A stretch of DNA of 64,000 bases from Reticulitermes speratus (taxonomy: Eukaryota; Arthropoda; Insecta; Blattodea; Rhinotermitidae): NCBI GenBank assembly GCA_021186555.1, contig JAJKFL010000006.1, positions 4,430,715 through 4,494,714 of the forward strand, in the 5' to 3' direction. A program made the position numbers and the translations under genes. This document shows positions 41,401-51,201 of this stretch, piece by piece. The notes beneath the pieces are model-generated. The model saw only the letters and a list, made by a program, of their open reading frames with translations, was not told the origin of the DNA and made no database searches. The stretch's first letter is position 1. Each line of letters opens with the position of its first letter.

Positions 41401-43577
41401 AGTTGCCCTCAATGCCCAGTATTTTCTAAAAAATGGAGGCCATTTTGTAATCTCTATCAAGGTTTGTATTATTACTCTTTTTGTTGGCATCTGTTGACCA
41501 GTGGCTATTGCTAGAAAGCCTTACATTGAATTGCTTGTTGTGTATTCCAAATCCACAACTTCATTCTGCTGGTCATTCTCACCTCTCAAGTAATTCTTTC
41601 AGCAATACCCAGGTACCCAGTGGTCTTTTCCTCTCTGTGGTTACTGTTAGTATTGGTTCATAAATTATCCTAAATTTTCTCATTTCCCCCCTCTTTATTT
41701 TTCATACTCTCTTACTCATTTTTGCTGCTATGCTACACAAGTATTTTGTCTCAACATAATGTTCCATTTATTATGTTACATCCTTTACCGAAGTGTTAAT
41801 GAATTCAGTGTCTTTTGCTTTATAGAAAGATGCATTGAGAGTGTCATGCTTATGCATGAACTCAGATCTTCATCATCTCATTCTCTGGCTGCTATTTGAT
41901 GTATGTTTTGGAGTGAAAAGTTCCTTATACGGAAGCTACTTCAGTGTACAGGGTGATTACAGATGATGTGAGCAATTAAAAATTTTATTGGTAAGAAAGT
42001 AATAGCCACACAAACATTAAGTGCACCGTTGTAAAGAGCAACTCAGAAAGTTTCTTTTTTATACCCTGTGCAGGTTTCAATCTGTGCTCCATTTGCTGTC
42101 CTGCACATATCAAGTCATATTTGGTTTTCTTTGAAACACCCTGCAGTAAAGAATGTTCAGTTTTTGATGTGGCTGTTCATATTTGATCCTTCACGTAGTT
42201 TGGTGTTGTAAGCGTTTGAGGAATGTAAACGTCATCTTTCACAAAGCCCCACAGTAAAAAATCAAGGGACTTCAGATCCGTAGATCGGGGAGGCCAGGAA
42301 TTGGACCGTCCTCAACGGAACCAGCGATCAGGCAACTGCCTATTGAAGAATGCTGTCACCTCATTGTGGATGTGTGGTGGCGTTTCAGCATGATGAAAAA
42401 CATCTGGTTTTCACATAACTGGGGCACTAACCCAAATACAACATATCTTGGTAGATAATTCCATTAACTGGCACAGAGTGGAGTACATATTGAACGTGCA
42501 TATGGTGGGACTTTAGGGGTTGCTGTTTAAAATGGTGTGCATGTACTTTCTGTGTGCCTATTGCTTTCTTACCAATACATTTTTGTAATCACTCTTTGCT
42601 TCATTAAATCTTTTTTGGACACATATCGCAATATGTAGGTTTTACGTTAATTTTATGTTAATATAAGTATACCTAATGAAGTCTTTGAAAATGTGGCAGA
42701 TTTCAAATAGTGATTCGCAAATAGCACTAACAATACAAAATTGCATTCACAAGGAAATTAAAAACAAATTAAATGTAGGACCTGCTTGCCACCATTCATT
42801 TTAGATTCTCATTTTTCTGTATACAGCCTAAAATTTGAAAATTAAAAACATGCATTTTATTCTTCTTGTGTATGGGTGTGAAACTTGGTCTCACATGAAA
42901 GGAACAGGAGGCTGGAGAAAATCATGAGGAGCTTCATGATTTGTACTCCTTCCCAGATATTGCTAGGATGATAAAATATAGGACAGGGCACATGGAATGC
43001 ATGGGAGAGAAGAAAAATACACAATTTTGGTGGGCAAACGTGACAAAACAACTTTGAAGACCTTGGCGTGAATGGGAGAATAATATCAAGATGGATCTTA
43101 AAGAAATAGCATGGGAAAGTGTGGACTGGATTCATCCTGCTTAGGATAGGGACTAGTGATGAGGTGTTTTGAACATGGTAATGAACCTTCAGGTTCTGTA
43201 AAATGCTGGGGAATATGACTAGCTGAGTAAGTGTTGGCTTCTCAAGAGGAACTATGCTGCATGTTAGTAGATTCACTGTTACCTTAGGAGTTCTGCTTTT
43301 TTGAAATCTGGACAAAGGCACAGTTTAGTGATAACATCATGTTGGCACACAAAGTAATTTGCCTTTCACCAAGATACTTTGTACAATAATAATAAATTTT
43401 CAGGCCAGTTGCATAGATTCTACTGCTCAGCCTGAAGCTGTGTTTGCATCAGAAGTCAAGAAACTACAGACAGACAAATTGAAACCACAGGAACAGATAA
43501 CTTTGGAGCCATACGAGAGAGACCATGCTGTTGTGGTTGGTGTGTTCCGGCCGCCACCGAAGTCAAAAGGGGGCTGA
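35487..43577 (+). CDS. FBL: Fibrillarin, box C/D snoRNP 2'-O-methyltransferase
   Basis: Nucleolar SAM-dependent enzyme that 2'-O-methylates pre-rRNA under snoRNA guidance. Six exons: 35487-35499, 35969-36151, 38320-38465, 40483-40653, 41216-41461, 43404-43577; product 310 residues. Exon 1 encodes only MGKP plus one base. Exon 2 is the Gly-Arg-rich GAR domain (repeated [10 protein letters not shown], residues about 4-66), which keeps running in frame to a TAA just beyond the GTGATG donor, so intron retention would give a GAR-only peptide. The methyltransferase fold follows: [40 protein letters not shown]-binding [74 protein letters not shown], and the C-terminal [19 protein letters not shown]. 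Intron 2 carries a LINE piece, intron 3 a pogo-like MITE, intron 5 a DDE relic and a LINE tail. Confidence 0.97.
36190..37300 (-). mobile_element. LINE reverse transcriptase fragment and 3' UTR in FBL intron 2
   Basis: Minus strand 37250-36870 decodes with frameshifts: [22 protein letters not shown] motif, [16 protein letters not shown] (a ruined YADD box), then [20 protein letters not shown] and [15 protein letters not shown]. The 3' part (about 36203-36370) matches a repeat at 10.4 kb, so that segment is probably the element's 3' UTR. Not functional. Confidence 0.8.
38575..39274 (-). mobile_element. Pogo/Tigger-like MITE, copy B
   Basis: Same family as the copy at 6.2-7.0 kb, in FBL intron 3, with TA at 38575-38576 and 39273-39274 and the same inverted repeats. 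The HTH is kept with few changes ([17 protein letters not shown]) and continues further, to [13 protein letters not shown], before the internal deletion. The two copies therefore come from different deletion events of one parent. Confidence 0.85.
41950..42560 (-). pseudogene. DDE transposase fragment in FBL intron 5
   Basis: Minus strand around 42440-42190 decodes as [11 protein letters not shown], stop, then [20 protein letters not shown] and [10 protein letters not shown]: the last catalytic region of a mariner-related transposase with PRSPDL altered to PRSTDL. The start of the gene is absent. A distinct lineage from the 24.4-kb relic. Confidence 0.75.
42855..43250 (+). mobile_element. LINE 2 C-terminal fragment, longest copy
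   Basis: Reads, with frameshifts, [13 protein letters not shown], then a DLYSSP-like segment, a GKR-rich stretch and [17 protein letters not shown]: the order expected for the C-terminus of an RTE/BovB-like retrotransposon. It ends about 150 bp before FBL exon 6 and does not touch its acceptor. Confidence 0.65.
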
Positions 43578-43832
43578 TAAATCAAATATTCTGCCTTTTA
43601 CTATCAAATACTAATGTGTATGCTGTTAGTAGTTTTGTTTTTAATAAGAATTGTTACATTAATAACAGAGCAATTTACATCCAGTTTGCTCCAGGACCTG
43701 TAATCCAATACTGTTACAGATATATAAAGAACATATTGACAGATGCCCTGAAAGTAATTAATTTCTCTTATCCAAATAGTTATTCTCTGATCGTGAATGA
43801 GCACTGTAAAACCCACCAGTGGACTCATCCTG

Positions 43833-43838
43833 AATAAA
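43833..43838 (+). promoter_or_regulatory. Likely FBL polyadenylation signal AATAAA
   Basis: AATAAA lies 256 bp after the FBL stop codon, before the next repeat (a SINE at 44.2 kb). No closer canonical hexamer is apparent. Confidence 0.45.
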
Positions 43839-44236
43839 ATTACTCACTACATCCTATTTCCACATGAACCACTTGAATGTCATATTGTATAATTCTTGCA
43901 CAAGCACAAATAGTTCTTGCAGCTGATTCACCTCCACTCCACCCCCATCCTCTCTGCTATTACTACAGTAATTTAAAATATGTAATTCATAGTGTGGTGT
44001 TCACATTATGACAGTGTGCACTATGACAGGAGGTAACCAACGCTTTGGAGGTGCATATTGCCTCCACCTTTCGGGCACATAGCAAATGTATTCCTTCAAA
44101 ACAGTCTTGACGTACAAGACTACTTGCTATCAATACCCAAAGACTTAACAGCTGAGAAAGCCTCAAATCTTATGCAGCTTTTAAAACCAATCTGCCAGTT
44201 TATCAAACCAGTCCAAGTATCCATATCACACACATA

Positions 44237-44616
44237 ATATATAATAATAATAATAACCATGGCTCGACAGCCCTATATGGGCCTGGGCCTCCTCTTTCCG
44301 AGGTTACGTGGTCTGCGCATTTGTGGCAGTTAGGAGACCAGCCGACTGGCCGCGCTGTTCAACTCAATCCTGATGTGACCACCAGAGCCATCTGGCAGGC
44401 AGTCAGGAGACTTGGGTGAGAAATGGCCGCTTGAATTTCACTTACAAGCACTACCAGTTCTTTTACATGCCGTAAATCTATGACATGGGACCAATGGAGG
44501 AAGTGGTGCTCCGGATTTTTATCACCCTTAAAAATCCATCGACCTCGGTCAAGATCAAACCTGCGAACCTTGGGTCCAGTGGCGAGCACGCTAACCACTA
44601 GTCCACCGAGGTCGAC
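44237..44616 (-). mobile_element. SINE, type 3, inverted copy
   Basis: Same family as the 57.9-kb element, on the minus strand: the tRNA-like head is at 44616-44530 and the TAA-rich tail at 44237-44257. It lies in the convergent FBL-RPA2 spacer. Box B is mutated (GGTTTGATCTTGACC), so it is older than the 57.9-kb copy. Confidence 0.85.
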
Positions 44617-44719
44617 ATATAACACACATACTCAGAAGTAATTATGTTCAGCTGTACATTTGTGGAAATATACCAATAAAATTGCAGTTGCAACATACAG
44701 TGTTGTCACAATGGTGTTT

Positions 44720-44915
44720 CTGAGAATTTAGGTCTCTGGGATGACACTGTCGTTGGGCAAGTGGTTCCCCGTCATTTGAAGGAACACAGTGCCTTCATCA
44801 TTTGTGAACTGCTTCACCCTTAAAAATGAAGGTACCATGATCCTTCAAAACATCAGGAACCACTTTCCAACAACACAGTGTTGTATCTCACAACACCTGA
44901 ATCCTGAGAAGTGCG
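44720..44915. repeat. Palindromic dispersed element, copy
   Basis: CTGGGATGACACTGTCGTTG and AAGTGGTTCCCCGTCATTTG at the left are answered by ATCAGGAACCACTTTCCAAC and CAACACAGTGTTG at the right. In the FBL-RPA2 spacer. Confidence 0.6.
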
Positions 44916-45265
44916 ATTATTTGCTATTATGAAATTAATTCTAACAGGAAAACTAACAGAGAAAGCAAACCAAAAGCCATACAGGGACAACATTTATTCA
45001 GGGAAGATTACATTTTCCATGTTTTGTTATCTTTCATTCCTTATGTGAGCAGTGTTCAAATGAGCAGACAGTATGAGACATGCCACTCAATGGTCCACAC
45101 TTATTTTATCTGTAATTCCAATATGTGAAAACTCCGTATGACTGATCACGCATCTCAGGTACCACATACACACATCCGAGGTACGTCTGCATGCCTCTTA
45201 CATGCTGTTGCCTGCACACATATTCATAGTTTTAAGACATGTTCTATGCAATTTACAAACTTGTT

Positions 45266-45271
45266 TTTATT
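45266..45271 (-). promoter_or_regulatory. Likely RPA2 polyadenylation signal
   Basis: TTTATT on the plus strand reads AATAAA on the minus strand, 97 bp beyond the RPA2 stop codon. Confidence 0.4.
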
Positions 45272-45367
45272 TCACTCTGGTATCTGCTGCCAAAATTCTG
45301 GTAGATATAAAAGTTGATCTGATTTGCTGTAGGAGCGCTCCACCATTTCCCACAGTACTTTTAGACG

Positions 45368-48300
45368 TTAGTTCTCTGTGCAGCGGAAATGATCATCATC
45401 GTGTGTTGTGTAGATGTGACCTTCAACGATCAGGAACTCCAGGATGTCCCTGTACACAAGATCTAATTGTTATACATAATATTTTGAAGCTATCTTAACT
45501 GTACTGTTCCAAACTTAGTTTTCATTTCAAATTCCCTTTGCCACCAGGTACTTTGCTTATCCTTATTTGGTCACAGTATTGGGAAGTACTGCCCTAACCC
45601 TTTCATTACTGAGATGGAAACTCAATTACGCAATACTGCATGCTTAGCAGTCACAAGTTATCACATCAAATGCATTCACAGAGCTACTCTTCTTAGGCAA
45701 AACAGGGTACGTGATACTTACGTTATTTCTTTTGCAGACATCTTCCCAGTTAGTACTTTAATAATCTCACCCTTTGGTGCTCCAATCTCTCCTCTGCTAC
45801 ATTTCTGTACGAATGATAACAGTTGTCAGATTTAATGTTTATTAAGGTATTAAGACAAAGGAATACAGAAAAGAACAAATACTTTGGTAAATGTGGGACA
45901 GTAAGGTTAGGGATTCACAAAGCGTGGCTGACGCCATTTTCTCAGTTCACAGCAGCAGCACTTTTTTTTTTTAATTTCAGATTTGCACACTAGTGAGTAT
46001 AAAGGCTAACTTTCTGAGATGTGATACTATATAACATGTTAGAAATTTACCAACATTTTGGAGGAACCAGCTCCATCCATATTCGGGGTAGAAGATGGAG
46101 GCAGCACATTTCCCAGAAACACTGGTATAATTCTACCACATTTCCAGAAACACGGTATATTCTACACATTACATAGCATCACATTCTAGAAGGCAGCAAT
46201 CTTCACACGCAGGTCTTTAAGTAAAGTGTCCATTAATGTCCAATTCAAAAAGAAACTGGAACTGTCAACAAAGTTCGTGTAAATCCACTCAGTGGATCTG
46301 AAGGTGTTACATCCAGATGCACAGGCAGACAGACATGACAGCTACAAGTATGGTTTTGCTACTTTACCATGACTGCACAAAAAATTATTTATACCAGTAA
46401 TAAAATCTGAGTATGTATGGCAGTTTCATATACACGGAATATGTGTCACATTTAATTCATATGTATATCACATCAAGCGTCGTTGACTGTCACGTCATCT
46501 GCTTAACTATCCGTCTAATTCTGTTGTAAATTACAAATTGTTGGCCACGTAAAGGCTTAACTGCTATGCAATTTGCTGAACTTCCCTCAAAGCGACACTC
46601 TGTGTTATATGCTGGATGAATGTCTCAAGTCACAACTGCATTGCCTATTGTCCGACTGTGAAATCATGTAGTATTTCCGCTAATAAATCACAGCTCTGCA
46701 AATCTGTCTCCGAGCTGGACGAGTAATTTGCACAATTTGGAATTTCATCTTTGCTATGGAAAGCTGTCATTTTTTGGTAAAGCATTCTAGACAGAACTAC
46801 ATCCAGTGCTACGAATTTTCTACTCAAAGGTTAAAACATTCATCACTACGCAATTAATCGGAGCGTCACTAACCAAATTAATGTGCAAATCATTATTTCA
46901 GTTTAAGGAAAAGCTTACCAGTATTGTACTGTAGACAAGATTCTGGTTACTGAGACCAGCTTGGTTGTGCAGTGGCTGACATTGCCACAAAGGAATTGGA
47001 CAAGCTGTTACTGTTTTTTGTGTCTGTGACCATATTCTGGAAGCACACATATGAAGAAATTCTTAAAACTGTGTTAAAATTATTCCCTTCTGCACCACTT
47101 GTTTAGGAGTTTATCATGCAAGGATACACATTTCCTTCAGTGTGATTTTGGTTTCAGGACTCTCATCAAACTGTGCAAAATAAGAGGAAATGCTCGAACA
47201 GCTCTGCATATAGTAACTAGGCCACAAGCTGGGCAACTGAGCAGAGCAGAAGCACATTTCCTTCTTCATAAAAGCACCAAGACCATCTCTTGGCCCAACC
47301 AACCTCCTGTCCTGTGGGTACGAAAGGATCATTCCCCACTGGTATATCAGCCAGGAGATGAAACTGACCACTTCCATCTAACGCCAAGGTTAAGAATGCA
47401 TGGAGTTAGAGCCACAATCCCCCACATCTGGAAGGTTTAGTGCTCAATTAAGCACACAGACAGCTTTACCATTTATACCTTAACAATACGATAATTTCAC
47501 ATGACACCCATTTCTGTATTAACATAGGCCTAACTTGGGAGGGGGGAAGGGGAGAGCAAATGCCCCCCTCCAATATTTCTTCCACTTAAGAACAGTTTTC
47601 TTTTGGCTATCGAGTTCAAGCAGTGCAAATAAAAAAAAACTGGGGTGAGAGTGGGGGAATGGGGTGTACATATATTAAGGACCAGTTGAAACCACTGTTC
47701 CCCATCTTTCTAACTTGACCCATTCAAAATTTAAAGTTCCTAATACCCACAGTCAATTTTGCACCCCCCCCCCCCACCCCCAACTTTGTCTTTAGCCAAG
47801 TTACGCCTATGTATATTAATTATTAATCTTTCATGTACAGTGATGACATTTCTTACCTCATACGATCTATACTTTTTCATGCTGCTTATACAAAGAGAAA
47901 CATGGCTGCTATGACAAAACAACACACTTCCATTGTTACCTTTGACTCACTCACCATCACTGAAGTTCCTATTTTCTGGATTTTTAAACTGCTGTGCATA
48001 ACCTCCAGGATGTGTCTTGTTAGGTCATTCAAATCATCCAGATTCACGATCCTGTATATAAAAACGTATTTCTTCCCTTGATTGCTTCTTACAGATCCAA
48101 ATATACGGCAGTATGTGTTCTCAACAACAGGTGGAATTACCTGCTCTTCATCCTGCAATGTACACAAGCCATCAGTTCAAGTTTTCCACTTTCGAAGCAC
48201 TGATGTTATATTTCACACTCAAGCACAATGTAACTCATTCATAACCGCAACTTACCCCATCTGCAGACTCAAGCCAGAAAACACCACTGATGCCACCTGT

Positions 48301-50269
48301 GCAATCATCTAACAGGTAGGACACCTTAGTTGAAGTGACTTCAACACGACGTACCAAAGCAACAAGAGTCAACTGAAATTACAAATATCAGCACTGGGAT
48401 TACACGTTCTCACAGTGGCAGGTACTATGAACATGGTCTCCTGGGATGCGACATCACATACTTTGATACACGGGTACCGATGTTAAAGACAAATGCACTG
48501 CCTTCACTTTTGGGACTTTAACAGTGAATATGGAGGCAATGCATTCATTTGAAGCGTTGGTACCCATCTACCAAACACAAGGAACACATCCCAGAAAACT
48601 GTACTCTAATGGTAACATTATCTGCAATTCAGCTTACAAGCATCCTCTCCTTTCAGTCATTAGTTGCAAAATACTATCATATAAGCTGAGAAGAGACGAA
48701 CAACTAGAGGCACACCAGCAGAATCTTCTGACAAATTACCCATTTTTTCTGCGTAACACACCATCTGATTTTACATAAGGGCAATACAGTGCAGTTCTCC
48801 TAATTCTAAGCATGCCTTTCACTGTAAGATATTATTTCTAGACTCAGAACAAAGCTGGCAGCTCCACATGAACTGTGTGGTGTTTATCAATCCAGCACCA
48901 GCTGCTCTATCAAAAAAAGAAAGCCAGTCTAACTACCTCCATGAAGAGCAGCCTTTCTTAAAGAAGTTAATACTCACTGGATACAAAGAATATGATGTAA
49001 GGACACCAGCAGACACAAATACCATGTTCTAAAGTACAGACTACACACATTGCCTACTTTACATCAAGTGTGACTGCTAGACATAAAGTTATTCAATTAG
49101 CATTTCATTCTTACAATGTGTACATCCAAATTTCCAATTTTAAGACCTGCTTCTTGGCTCTCCAGGACTTGGCGAATTGTAACTGGAACAATATTCTGCA
49201 CCCGCCGTCCAGTCTAAAACATCAAAGCAAATCACTAATGTTATTTTTAATGTAATATACAATTACTATCTGTCAGTGCTGTACTTTCCCACAATTTCAC
49301 AATGAAATGAACAAAAGTATAATAATGAACTGTAAATTGGCAGACTGCAGTTATCCATCTGCAACCTCTGGACATCTAAAATACAATGTTAATGGCATGC
49401 ATCAAGCCCGCAAACCAATCCAACCTAAACTACCTGTAGCAACCTCATGGGTCTTCCCAAAAGTCAAACACACATCTCAATAATACTTATGACAAATACG
49501 ACCAATAAGGAACCTTCCAAGTATCCTGGCCTGCGTTCACTCAGCAACATAAAGGAACCCATCCAAGGTTACAGCAACTGCGAGACAGACCTGCTATTCC
49601 AAGCGACAGAAATATGTTGTGAATGTAAACCGTCAGAGCAGCACCCACACCACATGTTGGCTCAAGCACCTATTTTAAGTTTCGGCTGGCTCAAATCGAA
49701 TGTCTGCTTTCATACCATATCTTATGTGAACACAAACACATTCACGTATGAATACTTTCTTTCTAACTCTGTGCATCTTCTAGTGTTCCAAAAACAAGGA
49801 GGAAGACCAAAGATTGAAACAAACTCTTACTGCACCCAACTGAATAGTTCCTCATCCCCTTCACCTGAGGATGAATACACTATCTAAAACGTTTTGATTT
49901 TACAACACTAGAAGCTGGCCAAAGTTCAGAAACCAAGTCATCCTACTACTCTCTGAATTCTACGCAAATAATTGACACTTCAAAACCGTATCACTTACCT
50001 TGTCTTCCTTTTTAGATGGAGATGCATATTGGGATGGAGAATTGAAAAATCCACCTTGATCACCGCCGTAACCTGTAAAATATAAACGAATCGTGCACAG
50101 TAGTTCCAAATTGTACGAGTTTACAGCATCAGCAGCACATCTAGTGTGCCCATTGTATGATACGATGTCAAAATAATTCCGGAACGTACAAACATAAACA
50201 TTACACACTGTCAACAGAACACAAACGATATCGTTTTCTAATTCAACACTCACCTTTCGAATCCCACAT
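45368..50269 (-). CDS. RPA2: RPA2, replication protein A 32-kDa subunit
   Basis: Middle subunit of the RPA single-stranded-DNA-binding heterotrimer used in replication and repair. Exons seen: 50269-50254, 50072-49999, 49213-49115, 48372-48256, 48152-47955, a tentative one at 46597-46508, 45804-45722, 45449-45368. The N-terminus MWDSKGYGGDQGGFFNSPSQ is the Gly/Ser-rich phospho-region. The OB fold (DBD-D) runs from VQNIVPVTIRQVL through LTLVALVRRVEVTSTKVSYL, DDCTGGISGVFWLES and NTYCRIFGSVRSNQGKKYVF. The winged-helix tail is split: KCSRGEIGAPKGEIIKVLTG then DILEFLIVEGHIYTTHDDDH, ending at TAA 45370-45368. With the tentative exon the product is 252 residues (human 270). Without it, flanking phases still match but the first helix of the winged helix is missing. 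AATAAA on the minus strand at 45271-45266 is a likely polyA signal. Confidence 0.94.
46019..46200. repeat. Palindromic dispersed element, copy
   Basis: Contains ACCAACATTTTGGAGGAACC, GAAGATGGAGGCAGCAC and, at the right end, ACATAGCATCACATTCTAGA. It lies in an RPA2 intron beside the tentative exon. Confidence 0.6.
46508..46597 (-). other. RPA2: Tentative RPA2 exon: start of the winged-helix domain
   Basis: Read on the minus strand, this stretch encodes PLRGQQFVIYNRIRRI just before a GTTAAG donor, close in spacing and chemistry to the first helix of the RPA32 winged helix, which is otherwise missing. Phase 0 at both ends fits the neighbouring exons (47955 and 45804). The right edge at 46597 is a guess: the preceding AG lacks a good pyrimidine tract. 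RNA reads joining 47955 to 45804, through or past this stretch, would settle it. Confidence 0.45.
47190..47470 (+). repeat. SINE type 4 copy, degraded
   Basis: Contains AGTAACTAGGCCACAAGCTG, GAAACTGACCACTTCCATCT and a tail near TTTACCATTTATACC. It lies in an RPA2 intron, opposite to the gene. An open frame across it is an accident of the repeat. Confidence 0.55.
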
Positions 50270-51201
50270 TCTGTTTAAGAGTTTGAGACTCCAAGGACTA
50301 TAAATTACCAAAATAACACGTAATTTCCACCGCGCGAATTTCGACGCCTCATATTCCACCTAAAACAAATCGAATGATAAATATCGATACAACTGACTGC
50401 CGATCCCCGCCAATTCCATTACATATAAAGAAAGCAACCGGACCTAATTCTCTAACCGAAATCTACAAGTGTACTTATTTTGTACCACATAATGACGGAC
50501 ACAAATTTCAAACACAGATTTTATACTTAATCGTGCTAATCAAATAAAACTACCTAATTCCGTAAGTTCATGCGAACATTCGATATTGTCACGGATTAAC
50601 TTCCGTCGTATTGCAACCAACATACTGGTCATAGACAATGAAGAATACTGTCCAGAATGCAAATCTTTTGGGATGTGATACAACCAAGACTTGAATACTC
50701 AGCAACGCCGCTTCAATAACCTCAAATCTCACAAGAATACTGTTGTTTGTATTAAAGGCAACGTAACCGGTAAAATTTAACAGGCATTTTATGGAACCTG
50801 CTAAATTTACTACCTCGCTCTTCTGCACTGAAGATGGAGGCAAAACGCATGGTTCCCCAGAATAGTCGATAAAATGCTACCAGACTCTTTGTCATTATAA
50901 CCCGGAGGACAGTGTTTTTCATAATCACCGACGTGAAAACCTCACTCATTAAAATTTATATTCCCTTGCATTAATAAATTTATCAGGTAGGGGTTGGCGA
51001 AAAGAGTTTTGTGAGTGCGTTCATAAATGTACGACGCCAAGCTATCGTTCTCATTCTCTATTAGCCGGTTACCATGATTTCTCTCTCGTGACAAATCTTC
51101 AAGCCCACGTCACCAGCAGTATTTTTCGGGTGGTGTGATGTTGGGGAAGATTAGTTGATTGCTTAATGTTATTGTAGATTTGTGACAAGAAACGATCAAA
51201 T
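50270..51201. promoter_or_regulatory. Divergent spacer of RPA2 and ARCN1
   Basis: 932 bp between divergent start codons. The RPA2-proximal part holds a perfect TATCGATA. Roughly 50620-50940 is a degraded palindromic dispersed repeat (TTGGGATGTGATACAACCAA, then GATGGAGGCAAAACGC), so a mobile sequence separates the two promoters. Confidence 0.6.
50382..50389. promoter_or_regulatory. Perfect DRE motif TATCGATA upstream of RPA2
   Basis: An eight-base palindrome 113 bp upstream of the RPA2 ATG. In flies this element binds DREF and drives genes of DNA replication and proliferation; RPA2 is a replication gene, so a functional site is plausible. An 8-mer can also occur by chance. Confidence 0.5.

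Larger units (their letters stand above)
43578..45367. other. Convergent FBL-RPA2 spacer
   Basis: 1.8 kb between converging 3' ends. It contains the FBL polyA signal, an inverted SINE (44.24-44.62 kb), a palindromic element (44.72-44.92 kb) and the RPA2 polyA signal. No gene is seen. Confidence 0.7.

Noticed and set aside
42857..43321. 154-codon minus-strand open frame in FBL intron 5
   Set aside because: It is the antisense shadow of the LINE 2 tail, whose plus-strand motifs (YGCETW, MDLKEI) are recognisable.
49447..49887. 146-codon plus-strand open frame inside an RPA2 intron
   Set aside because: No domain, no start context and no splice partners; low-complexity tail (SSSSPSPEDE) and antisense to RPA2. 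Probably chance or old repeat sequence.
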